Shown here: piece after piece, positions 1 to 8,965 of the stretch
How the letters are laid out: each line of letters opens with the position of its first letter
How positions within the stretch are numbered: the stretch's first letter is position 1
NCBI RefSeq assembly: GCF_034479375.1
Contig: NZ_CP140155.1
Span: forward strand, 1,116,001 to 1,180,000
Source: Rhodopseudomonas palustris
GTDB taxonomy: Bacteria > Pseudomonadota > Alphaproteobacteria > Rhizobiales > Xanthobacteraceae
Reading direction: 5' to 3'
Length of the DNA stretch: 64,000 nt
Program-made: the position numbers and the translations under genes
Notes under the pieces: model-generated
The model's database searches: none
What the model saw: only the letters and a program-made list of their open reading frames with translations
Told to the model about the DNA's origin: nothing

Positions 1-2
1 TC

Positions 3-1289
3 GGCACCGTCGGCGCCGAAGTGGTCCGCGTCATCGAACAGCAGCAGCGCACCCTCGCGGCGCGTTGCGGCAGGACCGTGCGCGTCGTCGCGGTCACCGC
101 GCGGTCGAAGGCCAAGAAGCGCGGCATCGATCTCTCCGGCATCAAATGGGCCAAGAGCCCGCTGGCGATCGCCACCGATCCCGAGGTCGACTGCTTCGTC
201 GAACTGATCGGCGGCGTCGACGAGCCGGCGGGGCCGGCGATCGAGGCGGCGCTCGCCGCCGGCAAGTCGGTCGTCACCGCCAACAAGGCGCTGATCGCCA
301 AGCACGGCCTCAAGCTCGCGGCGCTCGCCGAGAAGCACGGCGTCGCGCTGAACTACGAGGCCGCCGTCGGCGCTGCTATTCCTGTCATCAAGACGCTGCG
401 CGAGGGCCTCGCCGGCACCGACATCCATCGCATCTACGGCATCCTCAACGGCACCTGCAATTACATCCTGACCCGGATGGAGCAGGAGGGGCTGTCGTTC
501 GACGAGTGCCTGAAGGACGCGCAGCGGCTCGGCTATGCCGAGGCCAACCCGGCGTTCGACGTCGACGGCCACGACACCGCGCAGAAGCTGTCGATTCTCG
601 CCAGTCTCGCCTTCGGCACCAAGGTCGCGCAGGGCGCGGTTCATGTCGAAGGCATCACCTCGATCACGCCTGAGGATCTGCGCGCCGCCGCCGACCTCGG
701 CTACCGCCTCAAGCTGCTCGGCGTCGCGGTGCGCACGCCGCAGGGCATCGAACAGCGCGTGCATCCGACCATGGTGCCGAAGTCCTCGTCGATCGCGCAG
801 GTGATGGGCGTCACCAATGCGGTGACGATCGACGGCGACGGCATTCCGCCGATCACGCTGGTCGGCGCCGGCGCCGGCGCGGCTGCGACCGCGTCCGCCG
901 TGGTCGCCGATATCGCCGACGTCGCGCGAGGCATCCTTACCGCGCCGTTCGGCCGCCCGGTGGGCAAGCTCAAAGCGATCACCAAGGCGCCGATGCAGCG
1001 CCACGAGGGCGGCTATTATCTGCGGCTGATGGCGCGCGACCACGCCGGCACCGCGGCGACGATTGCGACCAGGCTCGCCGAGCAGGACATCTCGATCGAA
1101 TCGATCGTGCAGCGCCAGCCCGAGCGGGCCACCGATGCGAACGGCAAGCCGGTGAAGTCCGCGCCGGTGCCGGTGATCCTGATCACTTACGCCACCAGCG
1201 AGGACGCCGTGCGGCGCGCGCTGCAGGCGGTGCAGCGCGACAAGGTGATCAGCGGCCGGCCGCAGGTCATCCGGATCGAGAAAAACTAG
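3..1289 (+). CDS. hom: Homoserine dehydrogenase, 5' end cut by the window
   Basis: NAD(P)-dependent reduction of aspartate semialdehyde to homoserine, the branch to threonine and methionine. The reading frame is open from base 3, and the first residues GTVGAEVV are the end of the glycine-rich dinucleotide-binding motif, so only a few N-terminal residues are missing; the GTG at 21 is an internal valine. The central family signature GILNGTCNYIL follows at about residue 145, and the C-terminal part (LMARDHAGTAATIA and on) is a regulatory ACT domain, as in the long monofunctional form. glpX follows 63 bases later. Identification is firm; only the true start is unseen. Confidence 0.95.
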   Translation, partial: GTVGAEVVRVIEQQQRTLAARCGRTVRVVAVTARSKAKKRGIDLSGIKWAKSPLAIATDPEVDCFVELIGGVDEPAGPAIEAALAAGKSVVTANKALIAKHGLKLAALAEKHGVALNYEAAVGAAIPVIKTLREGLAGTDIHRIYGILNGTCNYILTRMEQEGLSFDECLKDAQRLGYAEANPAFDVDGHDTAQKLSILASLAFGTKVAQGAVHVEGITSITPEDLRAAADLGYRLKLLGVAVRTPQGIEQRVHPTMVPKSSSIAQVMGVTNAVTIDGDGIPPITLVGAGAGAAATASAVVADIADVARGILTAPFGRPVGKLKAITKAPMQRHEGGYYLRLMARDHAGTAATIATRLAEQDISIESIVQRQPERATDANGKPVKSAPVPVILITYATSEDAVRRALQAVQRDKVISGRPQVIRIEKN

Positions 1290-1352
1290 AAGACGCCAGA
1301 GACAATTACGCCCGCGCCGCTGGGGTGCGGGCAGAGTTTGAGGAGAGGGCCG

Positions 1353-2357
1353 ATGTCCACCACCATTTCCGTTCCGCCGCAATTATTGCTGGAGCGCATC
1401 CTGACGCTCGAGATCGTGCGCGTGACGGAGCGAGCGGCGGTGTCGGCTGCGCGGCTGCGCGGCCACGGCAACGAGAAGGGCGCCGACCAGGCCGCGGTGG
1501 ACGCGATGCGCCGCGAGCTCAACAAGATGCCGATCGAAGGCACCGTGGTGATCGGCGAGGGCGAGCGCGACGAGGCGCCGATGCTGTTCATCGGCGAGAA
1601 GGTCGGCGCCGGCATCGACGGCGGCCCCAAGGTCGACATCGCGGTCGACCCGCTCGAAGGCACCACGCTGTGCGCCAAGAACATGCCGGGCTCGATCGCC
1701 ACCATGGCGATGGCCGAAGGCGGCACACTGCTGCACGCGCCCGACGTCTACATGCAGAAGATCGCGATCGGCCCCGGCTACGACAAGAACGTGATCGACA
1801 TCGATGCTCCGCCCGAAGACAACATCCGCCGCCTGGCGAATGCCAAGGACGTGTCGGTGCACGACATCACCGTGCTGGTGCTCGACCGGCCCCGCCATGC
1901 CGAGCTGATCGCCAAGATCCGCGCCACCGGCGCCGGCGTGCAACTGATCACCGACGGCGACGTCGCCGGCGTGATCCACTGCGCCGACCCGGAGAACACC
2001 GGCGTCGACATCTACATGGGCACCGGCGGCGCGCCGGAAGGCGTGCTGGCCGCGGCGGCGCTGCGCTGCATCGGCGGCCAGATGCAGTGCCGGCTGCTGC
2101 TCGACACCTATTCGAAGCGCAACCGCGCCGAGTCGATGGGCATCGAGGACCCGAACTTCGTCTATCAGATCGAGGACATGGTGAAGGGCGACTGCCTGTT
2201 CGCCGCGACCGGCGTCACCGACGGCTCGCTGCTCTCCGGCGTCAAGTTCCGCAAGCATGTGATCCAGACCGAAACCGTGGTGATGCGCTCGGTGACCGGC
2301 ACCGTCCGCTACATCAAGGCCGATCACCGCCAGTTCGAGAAATTCCACCTCGATTAA
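1353..2357 (+). CDS. glpX: Class II fructose-1,6-bisphosphatase (GlpX)
   Basis: Hydrolyses fructose 1,6-bisphosphate in gluconeogenesis; in autotrophic relatives GlpX-type enzymes may also act on sedoheptulose 1,7-bisphosphate, which cannot be decided here. The 334-residue protein carries IGEGERDEAPML and the metal/phosphate motif DPLEGTT, both typical of GlpX and absent from class I enzymes. I chose the ATG at 1353 because GAGGAGAGGG lies just upstream; an in-frame TTG at 1338 would use that same site as coding sequence. It lies 63 bases after hom and 12 bases before an acetyltransferase, so the three are probably one operon. Confidence 0.95.
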   Translation: MSTTISVPPQLLLERILTLEIVRVTERAAVSAARLRGHGNEKGADQAAVDAMRRELNKMPIEGTVVIGEGERDEAPMLFIGEKVGAGIDGGPKVDIAVDPLEGTTLCAKNMPGSIATMAMAEGGTLLHAPDVYMQKIAIGPGYDKNVIDIDAPPEDNIRRLANAKDVSVHDITVLVLDRPRHAELIAKIRATGAGVQLITDGDVAGVIHCADPENTGVDIYMGTGGAPEGVLAAAALRCIGGQMQCRLLLDTYSKRNRAESMGIEDPNFVYQIEDMVKGDCLFAATGVTDGSLLSGVKFRKHVIQTETVVMRSVTGTVRYIKADHRQFEKFHLD

Positions 2358-2369
2358 GGAGAGCCGGCC

Positions 2370-2813
2370 ATGGCCGTCGAGATTCGTCCTGTCGGCCCCG
2401 ACGAGCGCGCCGCATGGGAGCCGCTGTGGGCCGGCTATCTCGAATTCTACAAGGCGACGATCGCGCCCGGCACCAGTGACGTCACCTGGGCGCGGTTTCA
2501 CGATCCCGCCGAGCCGATGTATCTGCTCGGCGCCTATGTCGACGGCAAGCTCACCGGCATCGTCCAGTTCCTGTATCACCGCTCGTGCTGGACGGCGGGC
2601 GATTACTGTTACCTGCAGGACCTGTTCGTCGCCGACAGCGCGCGCGGGCTCGGCCTCGGCCGCAAACTGATCGAGGCGGTGTACGCGCGCGCCGAGGCCG
2701 ACGGCTGCAGCCGGGTGCACTGGCTCACGCAGACCGGCAACGCCACCGCGCGCCTCTTGTACGACCGCATCGCCGACGATTCCGGCTTCATGCAATATCG
2801 GAAGGTTTTCTAG
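2370..2813 (+). CDS. GNAT family N-acetyltransferase
   Basis: A 147-residue single-domain GNAT protein. The acetyl-CoA loop is visible as RGLGLGRKLIE (about residues 90-100) after a beta strand reading YLQDLFVAD, and the C-terminal NATARLLYDRI helix is typical of the family. The substrate cannot be told from the sequence; proteins of this size acetylate small amines, amino acids or protein N termini. It starts 12 bases after glpX with GGAGAG ahead of the ATG, so it is likely co-transcribed with hom-glpX. Confidence 0.85.
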   Translation: MAVEIRPVGPDERAAWEPLWAGYLEFYKATIAPGTSDVTWARFHDPAEPMYLLGAYVDGKLTGIVQFLYHRSCWTAGDYCYLQDLFVADSARGLGLGRKLIEAVYARAEADGCSRVHWLTQTGNATARLLYDRIADDSGFMQYRKVF

Positions 2814-2815
2814 TT

Positions 2816-2925
2816 CGTCATTCCGGGGCGCACGCAGCGAAGCTGCGGGCGAACCCGGAATCTGAGACCGGCATTGGCCTTCGAGATTCCGGGTTCGCGC
2901 GTTTCACGCGCGCCCCGGAATGACG
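2816..2925. repeat. Extragenic palindromic repeat, CGTCATTCCGGGGCGC type
   Basis: A 110-bp inverted repeat begins two bases after the acetyltransferase stop codon. The outer arms are CGTCATTCCGGGGCGC and its complement GCGCCCCGGAATGACG, and inner segments (CGAACCCGGAATCT / AGATTCCGGGTTCG) also pair, giving a long cruciform or hairpin. The form is that of mobile REP-like elements; no coding is seen. Confidence 0.8.
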
Positions 2926-2942
2926 ATGGCAAGGGGCGCAGA

Positions 2943-3052
2943 CCTCATCCCGAGGAGCCCGGCGAGGCCCGCAGGCGAAGCGGGGCGTCTCGAAGGATGA
3001 GTGGCTGGAAATCATGGTTCGAGACGGCGCTGCGCGCCTCCTCACCATGAGG
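2943..3052. repeat. Extragenic palindromic repeat, CCTCATCCCGAGGAG type
   Basis: A second, different inverted repeat follows 17 bases after the first. The ends CCTCATCCCGAGGAG and CTCCTCACCATGAGG are imperfect complements, and the inner sequences GGCGTCTCGAAGGATGAG and CATGGTTCGAGACGGCGC also pair. It lies 28 bases upstream of the HAD gene, so it could be in that gene's leader. Confidence 0.7.
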
Positions 3053-3080
3053 TCGGTATACGTAGCAAGGGAGAGAAGCG

Positions 3081-3809
3081 ATGGCCGGAAGAGCCGAACC
3101 GACAGACGTGCAGGCCCTGGTGTTCGACATCTTCGGCACCGTGGTCGACTGGCGTAGCAGCCTGATCTCCGACTTCACCGCGTGGTCGGCGAAGCGCGGC
3201 GTCGCCGGCGACTGGGCCGGGCTGGTCGATGCGTGGCGGCAGGCCTATGTGCCGTCGATGGACGCGGTCCGCAAGGATCCGTCGCGCGGCTTCATCATCC
3301 TCGACGATCTGCACCGCCGCTCGCTGGAAAAGCTGGTGGTCGAGTTCGGCATCGCGGGGCTGACCGACGACGATCTGCACTACATGACGACCGGCTGGCA
3401 CCGGCTGCAGCCGTGGCCGGATGTCGTCGCCGGCCTGACCCGACTGAAGACGAAGTACATCCTCAGCCCGCTGTCGAACGGCAATGTCGGGCTGCTGACG
3501 CGGATGGCCAAGACCGTCGGGCTGCCATGGGACCTGATCCTCGGCGGCGATCTGTTCGAGCACTACAAGCCCGACCCCGAGACCTATCTCGGCGCCGCGC
3601 GGCTGCTGAACCTGGCGCCCGGGCAGGTGATGATGGTCGCCGCCCACAACAACGACCTCGACGCCGCGCAGAAGCTCGGCCTGAAGACCGCGTTCGTCGC
3701 CCGCCCGACCGAATACGGCCCGCTGCAGAAGCAGGACTACGAGGCGACCGGCGCCTGGGACATCGTCGCCGCGGATTTCGGCGGCATCGCCGACCGGCTG
3801 GGGTGCTGA
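3081..3809 (+). CDS. HAD-family (S)-2-haloacid dehalogenase-like hydrolase
   Basis: A 242-residue type II haloacid dehalogenase-like protein. Motif I is VFDIFGTVVDW with the nucleophile Asp16; motif II is SPLSNGN; the Lys of motif III is in HYKPDPETYL; motif IV is AAHNNDLDAAQKLGL. The order and spacing fit the L-2-haloacid dehalogenase subfamily, which hydrolyses short 2-halocarboxylates, although many members have other or unknown substrates. GGGAGAGAAG precedes the ATG at 3081. It stands alone between two palindromic repeats. Confidence 0.85.
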   Translation: MAGRAEPTDVQALVFDIFGTVVDWRSSLISDFTAWSAKRGVAGDWAGLVDAWRQAYVPSMDAVRKDPSRGFIILDDLHRRSLEKLVVEFGIAGLTDDDLHYMTTGWHRLQPWPDVVAGLTRLKTKYILSPLSNGNVGLLTRMAKTVGLPWDLILGGDLFEHYKPDPETYLGAARLLNLAPGQVMMVAAHNNDLDAAQKLGLKTAFVARPTEYGPLQKQDYEATGAWDIVAADFGGIADRLGC

Positions 3810-3833
3810 ACGCAGCGCTGCGACACATCTCAG

Positions 3834-3940
3834 CGTCATCCTGAGGTGCGCGCCCTTGCGCGCCTCGAAGGATGCGCCGCGGGCACGGCGCTTGTCGCCG
3901 CATCCTTCGAGGCTCGCTTCGCTCGCACCTCAGGATGACG
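3834..3940. repeat. Extragenic palindromic repeat, CGTCATCCTGAGGTG type
   Basis: A 107-bp inverted repeat fills most of the gap between the HAD gene and recJ. The arms CGTCATCCTGAGGTGCG and CGCACCTCAGGATGACG are perfect complements. Further in, CGCGCCTCGAAGGATGCG pairs imperfectly with CGCATCCTTCGAGGCTCG. It has no coding potential. Confidence 0.8.
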
Positions 3941-4004
3941 ATTCAATGCATGAGGTGAGGCACCGGTTTGCCTCGTGCTCAACTCGTGCTTATCTCCACG
4001 CGCC

Positions 4005-5846
4005 ATGACCTTGCCCGCATCCGCATTGCCGCCTGATCCAGTGTCGGCGTTTCTCGGCGTGACCCGCTCTGCCACCGGTAAGCTGTGGCGCGATCGGCTG
4101 GATGCGCGCGGCACCGCGAAGGCGCAGGCGATCGCGCAGCGCTATCAATTGCCGGAGATGCTTGCGCGGGTGATCGCGGGGCGGGGCGTCGAGATCGACG
4201 CGGTCGCCGATTTCCTCGATCCGACGATCCGCAAGCTGATGCCCGATCCATCCTCGGTGACGCAGATGGAAGCCGGCGCCACGCGCATCGCCGATGCCGC
4301 GACGAAGCGCGAGAAGGTGGCGATCTTCGGCGATTACGACGTCGACGGCGCGACTTCGGCGGCGCTCTTGGCCTGGCATCTGCGGCATTGCGGGCTCGAT
4401 CCGCTGATCCACATTCCCGACCGCATCTTCGAAGGCTACGGCCCGAACGTCGACGCCATCCGGATGCTGGCGGACAAGGGCGCGACGTTGCTGATCACGG
4501 TCGATTGCGGCACCACCAGCCTCGAGCCTTTGGCCGAAGCGCGGCGGCTCGGCATGAGCGTGGTGGTGATCGATCATCACCAGACCGTCGACGAACTGCC
4601 CGAAGTGGACGCGCTGATCAATCCGAACCGGCCCGACGATCTGTCCGGGCTCGGCCATCTCGCCGCCGTCGGTCTGGTGATGATGACGCTGGTCGCGGTC
4701 AACCGCGAACTGCGCCATCGCGGCTTCTGGACGGTGGAACGGCCGGAGCCGAATCTGCTGGACATGCTGCATCACGTCGCGCTCGGCACCGTCGCCGACG
4801 TGGCCCCCTTGATCGGGCTGAACCGCGCTTTCGTCGCCAAGGGGCTGATCGCGCTGCGAAGGCGCGACCATGTCGGCCACACCGCGCTGATGGATGTGGC
4901 GCGGCTCAACGGACCGCCGGAGGTCTGGCATCTCGGCTTCATGCTCGGCCCGCGGATCAATGCCGGCGGCCGAATCGGCCGCGCCGATCTCGGCGTGCGG
5001 CTGCTGCTCGAAGGCGACGTCTCGGAGGCGGCACGGATCGCCGCCGAGCTCGACCGCCTCAACACCGAACGCCGCGTCATCGAGCAGATGGCGGAGGCGC
5101 AGGCGGAAGCCGAGGCGATGGCGTCACTCGGGCTCGAGGACAAGGGCGCGGTGATCGTCACGGCATCCGAGGGCTGGCATCCCGGCGTGGTCGGGCTCGT
5201 CGCGTCGCGGCTGAAGGAGAAGTTCGGCCGTCCGGCCTTTGCCATTGCGCTGGAGCCGGGCGGCATCGGCACCGGCTCGGGCCGCTCGATCGGCGGCGTC
5301 GATCTCGGCCGCGCGGTGCGCAATGCCGTGACCGAGGGCATCCTGATCAAGGGCGGCGGCCACGCGATGGCCGCCGGCGTGACGCTGCGCAAGGAACGCC
5401 TCGCCGAATTCCGCGGCTGGCTGGAGACCGCGCTCGCCGCCGACGTCGCCAAGTCGCGCCACGTCAATGAACTGTCGATCGACGGCGCGGTGTCGGCGCG
5501 TGGCGTCACGCCGGAATTCGCCGCCACGCTCAACCGCGCCGGCCCGTTCGGCGCCGGCAATCCCGAGCCGATCATCGCGCTGCCGGCGCATCAGCTGGTC
5601 TATGCCGACGAAGTCGGGCAGGCGCATCTGCGGCTGCGGTTCAGGTCCGGCGACGGCGCCATCGTCAACGGCATCGCGTTTCGCAGCGTCGGCCAGAAGC
5701 TCGGTCAGGCGCTCGCGGAAAACCGCGGACAGCAACTCCACGTTGCCGGCTGCCTTGCGATCGACCGCTGGCAGGGCGCCGAGCGCGTGCAGTTTCGCGT
5801 GATCGACGTCGCGGTGCCGGATCCCGGGCCGTCGATGATCCGGTGA
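4005..5846 (+). CDS. recJ: Single-stranded-DNA-specific exonuclease RecJ
   Basis: 5'-3' exonuclease acting on single-stranded DNA in recombination and mismatch repair, in the cytoplasm. The 613-residue protein has the DHH-phosphoesterase metal motifs in order: AIFGDYDVDGATS near residue 105, the DCGTTS strand, then VVVIDHHQTVDELP. The DHHA1 motif GGGHAMAAG lies near residue 455 and an OB-like C-terminal domain follows. I take ATG 4005 (MTLPASALPP); a GTG at 3975 is in frame but has no better ribosome site. The length is normal for RecJ. It is flanked by palindromic repeats on both sides. Confidence 0.95.
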   Translation: MTLPASALPPDPVSAFLGVTRSATGKLWRDRLDARGTAKAQAIAQRYQLPEMLARVIAGRGVEIDAVADFLDPTIRKLMPDPSSVTQMEAGATRIADAATKREKVAIFGDYDVDGATSAALLAWHLRHCGLDPLIHIPDRIFEGYGPNVDAIRMLADKGATLLITVDCGTTSLEPLAEARRLGMSVVVIDHHQTVDELPEVDALINPNRPDDLSGLGHLAAVGLVMMTLVAVNRELRHRGFWTVERPEPNLLDMLHHVALGTVADVAPLIGLNRAFVAKGLIALRRRDHVGHTALMDVARLNGPPEVWHLGFMLGPRINAGGRIGRADLGVRLLLEGDVSEAARIAAELDRLNTERRVIEQMAEAQAEAEAMASLGLEDKGAVIVTASEGWHPGVVGLVASRLKEKFGRPAFAIALEPGGIGTGSGRSIGGVDLGRAVRNAVTEGILIKGGGHAMAAGVTLRKERLAEFRGWLETALAADVAKSRHVNELSIDGAVSARGVTPEFAATLNRAGPFGAGNPEPIIALPAHQLVYADEVGQAHLRLRFRSGDGAIVNGIAFRSVGQKLGQALAENRGQQLHVAGCLAIDRWQGAERVQFRVIDVAVPDPGPSMIR

Positions 5847-5887
5847 CGCGCGCGCCTTTGTTGATCGAAGCGCTGCTACCACACGGA

Positions 5888-5962
5888 CGTCATCGCCGGA
5901 CTTGATCCGGCGATCCATCACCTGAAGAAGGATGGATGGCCGGGTCAAGCCCGGCCATGACG
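5888..5962. repeat. Extragenic palindromic repeat, CGTCAT..CCGG..ATGACG family, short copy
   Basis: A 75-bp inverted repeat between convergent genes. The left half (CGTCATCGCCGGACTTGATC) pairs imperfectly with the right half ending in CCCGGCCATGACG. It belongs to the same family as the copies at 28904, 44392 and 50397. Confidence 0.8.
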
Positions 5963-5988
5963 AACTAACAACTGACGCGGCCGCTGGC

Positions 5989-6306
5989 CTACGTACAAAT
6001 CTCGCCCTGCATCACCATCTCGCGGAACAGCTCGACCGCTTTCGGGTTGAGCGCGCCTTCATCGGGCAGCACCAGCGGCAGGTCGGGCGGGGCGAGGATG
6101 GCGAATTGCCGGCCCCATTCGTAGACCCAGGCGAGGCCGTCCTGGAACATCAGCTCGTCGTCGAATTTCGGCAGCCGCCCGGAGCGAGCCTCGGCGAAGC
6201 CGCGGCGGAAAGCGGTGTTCCAGACGATCTCGTCGAGCGGGGCCTGAAAGGTCTCGGCCTGCGGGCGCACATCGGTCACGGCACGATCCTGCGACACATC
6301 CAGCAA
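5989..6306 (-). CDS. Conserved hypothetical small acidic protein
   Basis: About 105 residues, no recognised domain. It is soluble, with no signal peptide or membrane segment, and has an aromatic-rich core (WNTAFRRGFAEAR, FQDGLAWVYEWGRQF) and a Cys three residues from the end. The frame has no ATG: the start must be TTG 6306 or one of the GTG codons at 6297, 6279 or 6270, so the N terminus is uncertain. It lies downstream of the FUSC gene on the same strand, 67 bases away, and may be co-transcribed. Function unknown. Confidence 0.55.
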   Translation of the reverse strand: MLDVSQDRAVTDVRPQAETFQAPLDEIVWNTAFRRGFAEARSGRLPKFDDELMFQDGLAWVYEWGRQFAILAPPDLPLVLPDEGALNPKAVELFREMVMQGEICT

Positions 6307-6373
6307 TGAGGGCGAAGGCGGGTATTATCCCACGGCGCGCCGCGATCCGCACCCGGACTTTTGGCGGATCTGG

Positions 6374-7489
6374 TCACGGCTGCTTCGGCGCGCGGTCCGG
6401 CACCAGCCGCAGCGGCGTCAGCCTGCGGATAGCCGGGCGCACCCAGCGGCGGAAATTGGCGTTGTGCAGCAGGATGCCGCCGAAAAAGCCGACCAGGCAG
6501 CCGAGCACGGTGTCGATCAGCCGGGCCTCGATGATCTCGACCGGGACGCCGTGGCCGAGCGTGGCGGCGTCGGCGAGGAAGATCGTCAGCGGGGTGATGA
6601 AGATCACCGCGAAGCCGTAATGCCGGATCACCGCGGTCTCGATCACGAAGCTGAGGCCCAGCACGAGGAACGCGATGCTCCATTTTTCCAGCGGCAGCGA
6701 CAGCAGCGCGGCGGCGATCACCAGACCGAGCACGGTGCCGAGGATGCGGTGCAACTGCCGGTTCCAGATCGCCCGCACCGACAGGCCCTGGATCACCGCG
6801 AGGCAGCTCACCGGCACCCAATAGGGCCGCTCCAGTTGCAGCGCCTGCGCCAGCGCCAGCGAGACGCCGACGGCGCAGCCGATCAGCACCGAGTCGAGTA
6901 CGACGACATCGAAATCGGCTTGCGCCAACGGCTCGATCGGCAACGGATCGCGGATCCGCGACACGTAGAGGGTGTAGATCAGGGCGATCAGGGTGGCGAG
7001 CAGGCTGCCCATCGCGAACAGCCCGACCTTCAGCGGCACCTGCATCAGATCGCTCGGCGTGTAGGCCGCGATCGACGCCGCCATCACGAAGAACAGGCTG
7101 CCGGGCGGCCCGACCCGATAGAACCGGCACACCATCGTCACCATGATGGCGACGAAAGTCAGCGCCGGCACCAGCAGGAACGGCAGCAGATGCACCACCA
7201 GTCCGACCGTGTAGCAGGCGAGGAAGCCGAACGACGCCGCCATCATCGCCGCCATGCGATGATGCAGCGGCGTGCGCGGCAGATACAGAAACGCCATGCC
7301 GCCGAGCGAGGAGATCAGGCCGTAATCGAGGTGATCGAAATACGCGCCGATCAGCATCGGCAGTCCGGCGGCGAGCGCGACCGAGGCCGGCATCTGCCAG
7401 GGGCGGTCGCTCGGATTGATGGTGACCAGCGCGCGCCATTCTTCGTGCGCCAGCGCCTTCACCCGGTGCCAGGTCCAGTGATGCGGCAT
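6374..7489 (-). CDS. FUSC-family inner-membrane protein
   Basis: A 371-residue polytopic protein with two blocks of hydrophobic segments (about residues 20-170 and 195-350) separated by a short polar stretch around YVSRIRDPLP. The second block contains the FUSC-like pattern YWVPVSCLAVIQG. Relatives (YccS, AaeB/fusaric-acid-resistance types) are linked to export of aromatic acids, but the substrate here is unknown. The ATG at 7489 (MPHHWTWHR) is preferred over the longer Arg-rich frame, because that extension would overlap the upstream transglycosylase stop. Ten bases separate it from the transglycosylase gene, so they are probably one operon. Confidence 0.8.
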   Translation of the reverse strand: MPHHWTWHRVKALAHEEWRALVTINPSDRPWQMPASVALAAGLPMLIGAYFDHLDYGLISSLGGMAFLYLPRTPLHHRMAAMMAASFGFLACYTVGLVVHLLPFLLVPALTFVAIMVTMVCRFYRVGPPGSLFFVMAASIAAYTPSDLMQVPLKVGLFAMGSLLATLIALIYTLYVSRIRDPLPIEPLAQADFDVVVLDSVLIGCAVGVSLALAQALQLERPYWVPVSCLAVIQGLSVRAIWNRQLHRILGTVLGLVIAAALLSLPLEKWSIAFLVLGLSFVIETAVIRHYGFAVIFITPLTIFLADAATLGHGVPVEIIEARLIDTVLGCLVGFFGGILLHNANFRRWVRPAIRRLTPLRLVPDRAPKQP

Positions 7490-7499
7490 CGCGGGCGAC

Positions 7500-8726
7500 C
7501 TACGGCCCCTGCCGCAGCCGCGCCAGCAGCTTGAGCCCGCCATAGCCGTCGGCGGGCTGCATGCCCGCGCGGGTCTGATAATCGCGCACCGCCTTCATGG
7601 TGTCGTTGCCGACCCGGCCGTCGGTGCCGCCGGTGTCGAAGCCGGCGCGGGTCAGCCGTGTCTGCATCTCCTGCACTTCGGCCAGCGTCATCGCGCGTTC
7701 GGAGCCGGGGAACGGATTGGCGAACGGGCCGGCGCCGAGAATGCGGTCGCCGAGATGGCAGATCGCCAGCGCGTAGTTCATCGACGGATTGTAGCTGCGC
7801 ACCGCGTAGAAATTCGGCCCCAGCAAAAATTGCGGGCCGCCCGCGACCGGCACCCACATCTGCGCCATCGCTTGCGGATCGGGAAACGGTTCGCCGTCGA
7901 CGCGGGCGACGCCGGAGCGCGACCAGGCGAGATAGGAGCGGCTGCCGCTGATCGCGCCGCCGGGGCCGCTGACCTCGTAGCCCCAATGCTCGCCGCGCCG
8001 ATACTTGCCGCGATTGACGAGATATCTGGCACTGGAGCCGAGCGCGTCATCGGGGCGGCCGAACGGCGAGACCCGGCCGTCACGGTCGTAGTCGATGCCG
8101 ACATTGAGCCAGACTTCGGGCATCCATTGGGTGTGACCCATCGCACCGGCCCAGGAGCCGCGCATCTCCTCGGGCGTCGACCAGCCGCGGTCGACGATCT
8201 TGAGCGCGTTGATCAGTTCGGTTTCCCAATAGGCGCGGCGGCGCGGCTCGTTCCAGGCCAATGCTGCGAGCGAGGGAAACACCGGGCGCATGTGGTTCTG
8301 CTGCACCAAAGGGTCGCCATAGGCGGTCTCGACGCCCCACAGCGCCAGCAGCGTGCCGCGCTCGACGCCGTAGTCGCGCTCGATCCTGGCGAACAGCGCC
8401 TCGTTCTTCTGCAGCGCCACGCGGCCGTTGCCGATGCGCCAGTCGGAGACGCGGCGGTTGATGTATTGCCAGAGCTGCTCGTGGAATTCCGGCTGCTTCT
8501 GCATCTTCTTGAAGACGCTCATGTCCGGCTCGAGCCGGCCCATCGCGCGGTCCCAGGTCTGCGCCGAGATGCCCTTGGCGAGCGCGCGGCCGCGGAACCT
8601 GTCGCGCCATTCGTCGAAGCCGGCCGGGGCGGCGCGCGCCGCCGCGGGCCACAAGATGGCCGCGCCGAGCGCGGATTGCAGCAGAAGGCGACGGGTCGGC
8701 TGGAAACTGGAATCGCAGCGTGTCAT
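7500..8726 (-). CDS. Lytic murein transglycosylase, MltB family, with peptidoglycan-binding domain
   Basis: Cleaves peptidoglycan glycan strands in the periplasm with 1,6-anhydro product formation. The 408-residue protein starts with a twin-arginine-like signal (PTRRLLLQSALG, cleavage near ARAAP at residue 33). The SLT-type catalytic motif is LWGVETAYGDP with Glu133, and GAMGHTQWMPEVW is the MltB signature. Residues about 330-405 form a PG_binding_1 domain (GFDTGGTDGRVGNDT). The ATG overlaps the stop of a possible small upstream frame by ATGA, and a FUSC membrane protein follows 10 bases after. Confidence 0.9.
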   Translation of the reverse strand: MTRCDSSFQPTRRLLLQSALGAAILWPAAARAAPAGFDEWRDRFRGRALAKGISAQTWDRAMGRLEPDMSVFKKMQKQPEFHEQLWQYINRRVSDWRIGNGRVALQKNEALFARIERDYGVERGTLLALWGVETAYGDPLVQQNHMRPVFPSLAALAWNEPRRRAYWETELINALKIVDRGWSTPEEMRGSWAGAMGHTQWMPEVWLNVGIDYDRDGRVSPFGRPDDALGSSARYLVNRGKYRRGEHWGYEVSGPGGAISGSRSYLAWSRSGVARVDGEPFPDPQAMAQMWVPVAGGPQFLLGPNFYAVRSYNPSMNYALAICHLGDRILGAGPFANPFPGSERAMTLAEVQEMQTRLTRAGFDTGGTDGRVGNDTMKAVRDYQTRAGMQPADGYGGLKLLARLRQGP

Positions 8727-8911
8727 CGCGCGAGTTTAACGGCTTTGCTGCGGGCCGCCAGAGCCGAGGCCGGTGGCGGGGCGACAGCGCCCGGCGCCAC
8801 CTGCTGGCGCAGACTTGCCGTGGGCGCGCGCGGTTGCAGCGGAGGCGAAGCGACAAGTTGTCTCGGGGCGGCACCTTTCGGCGGCGGGGCGTTATCCGGT
8901 GTCGTCGCCAT
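8723..8911 (-). CDS. Possible 62-residue Pro/Ala-rich leader gene coupled to mltB
   Basis: An open frame from ATG 8911 ends in TGA inside the start codon of the transglycosylase gene (ATGA, 4-base overlap), the arrangement expected of translationally coupled genes. The product would be rich in proline and alanine (APPPKGAAP, VAPPPASALAARS) and very basic, with no domain I recognise. High-G+C DNA easily yields such frames and the ribosome site is weak (GAGCCGG), so this may be chance. Confidence 0.25.
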   Translation of the reverse strand: MATTPDNAPPPKGAAPRQLVASPPLQPRAPTASLRQQVAPGAVAPPPASALAARSKAVKLAR

Positions 8912-8965
8912 TCCGGCTCGCCGTCCGCCGGCTCGCCTGCCAGTTCTCGTCCAGATGGATCCTGC

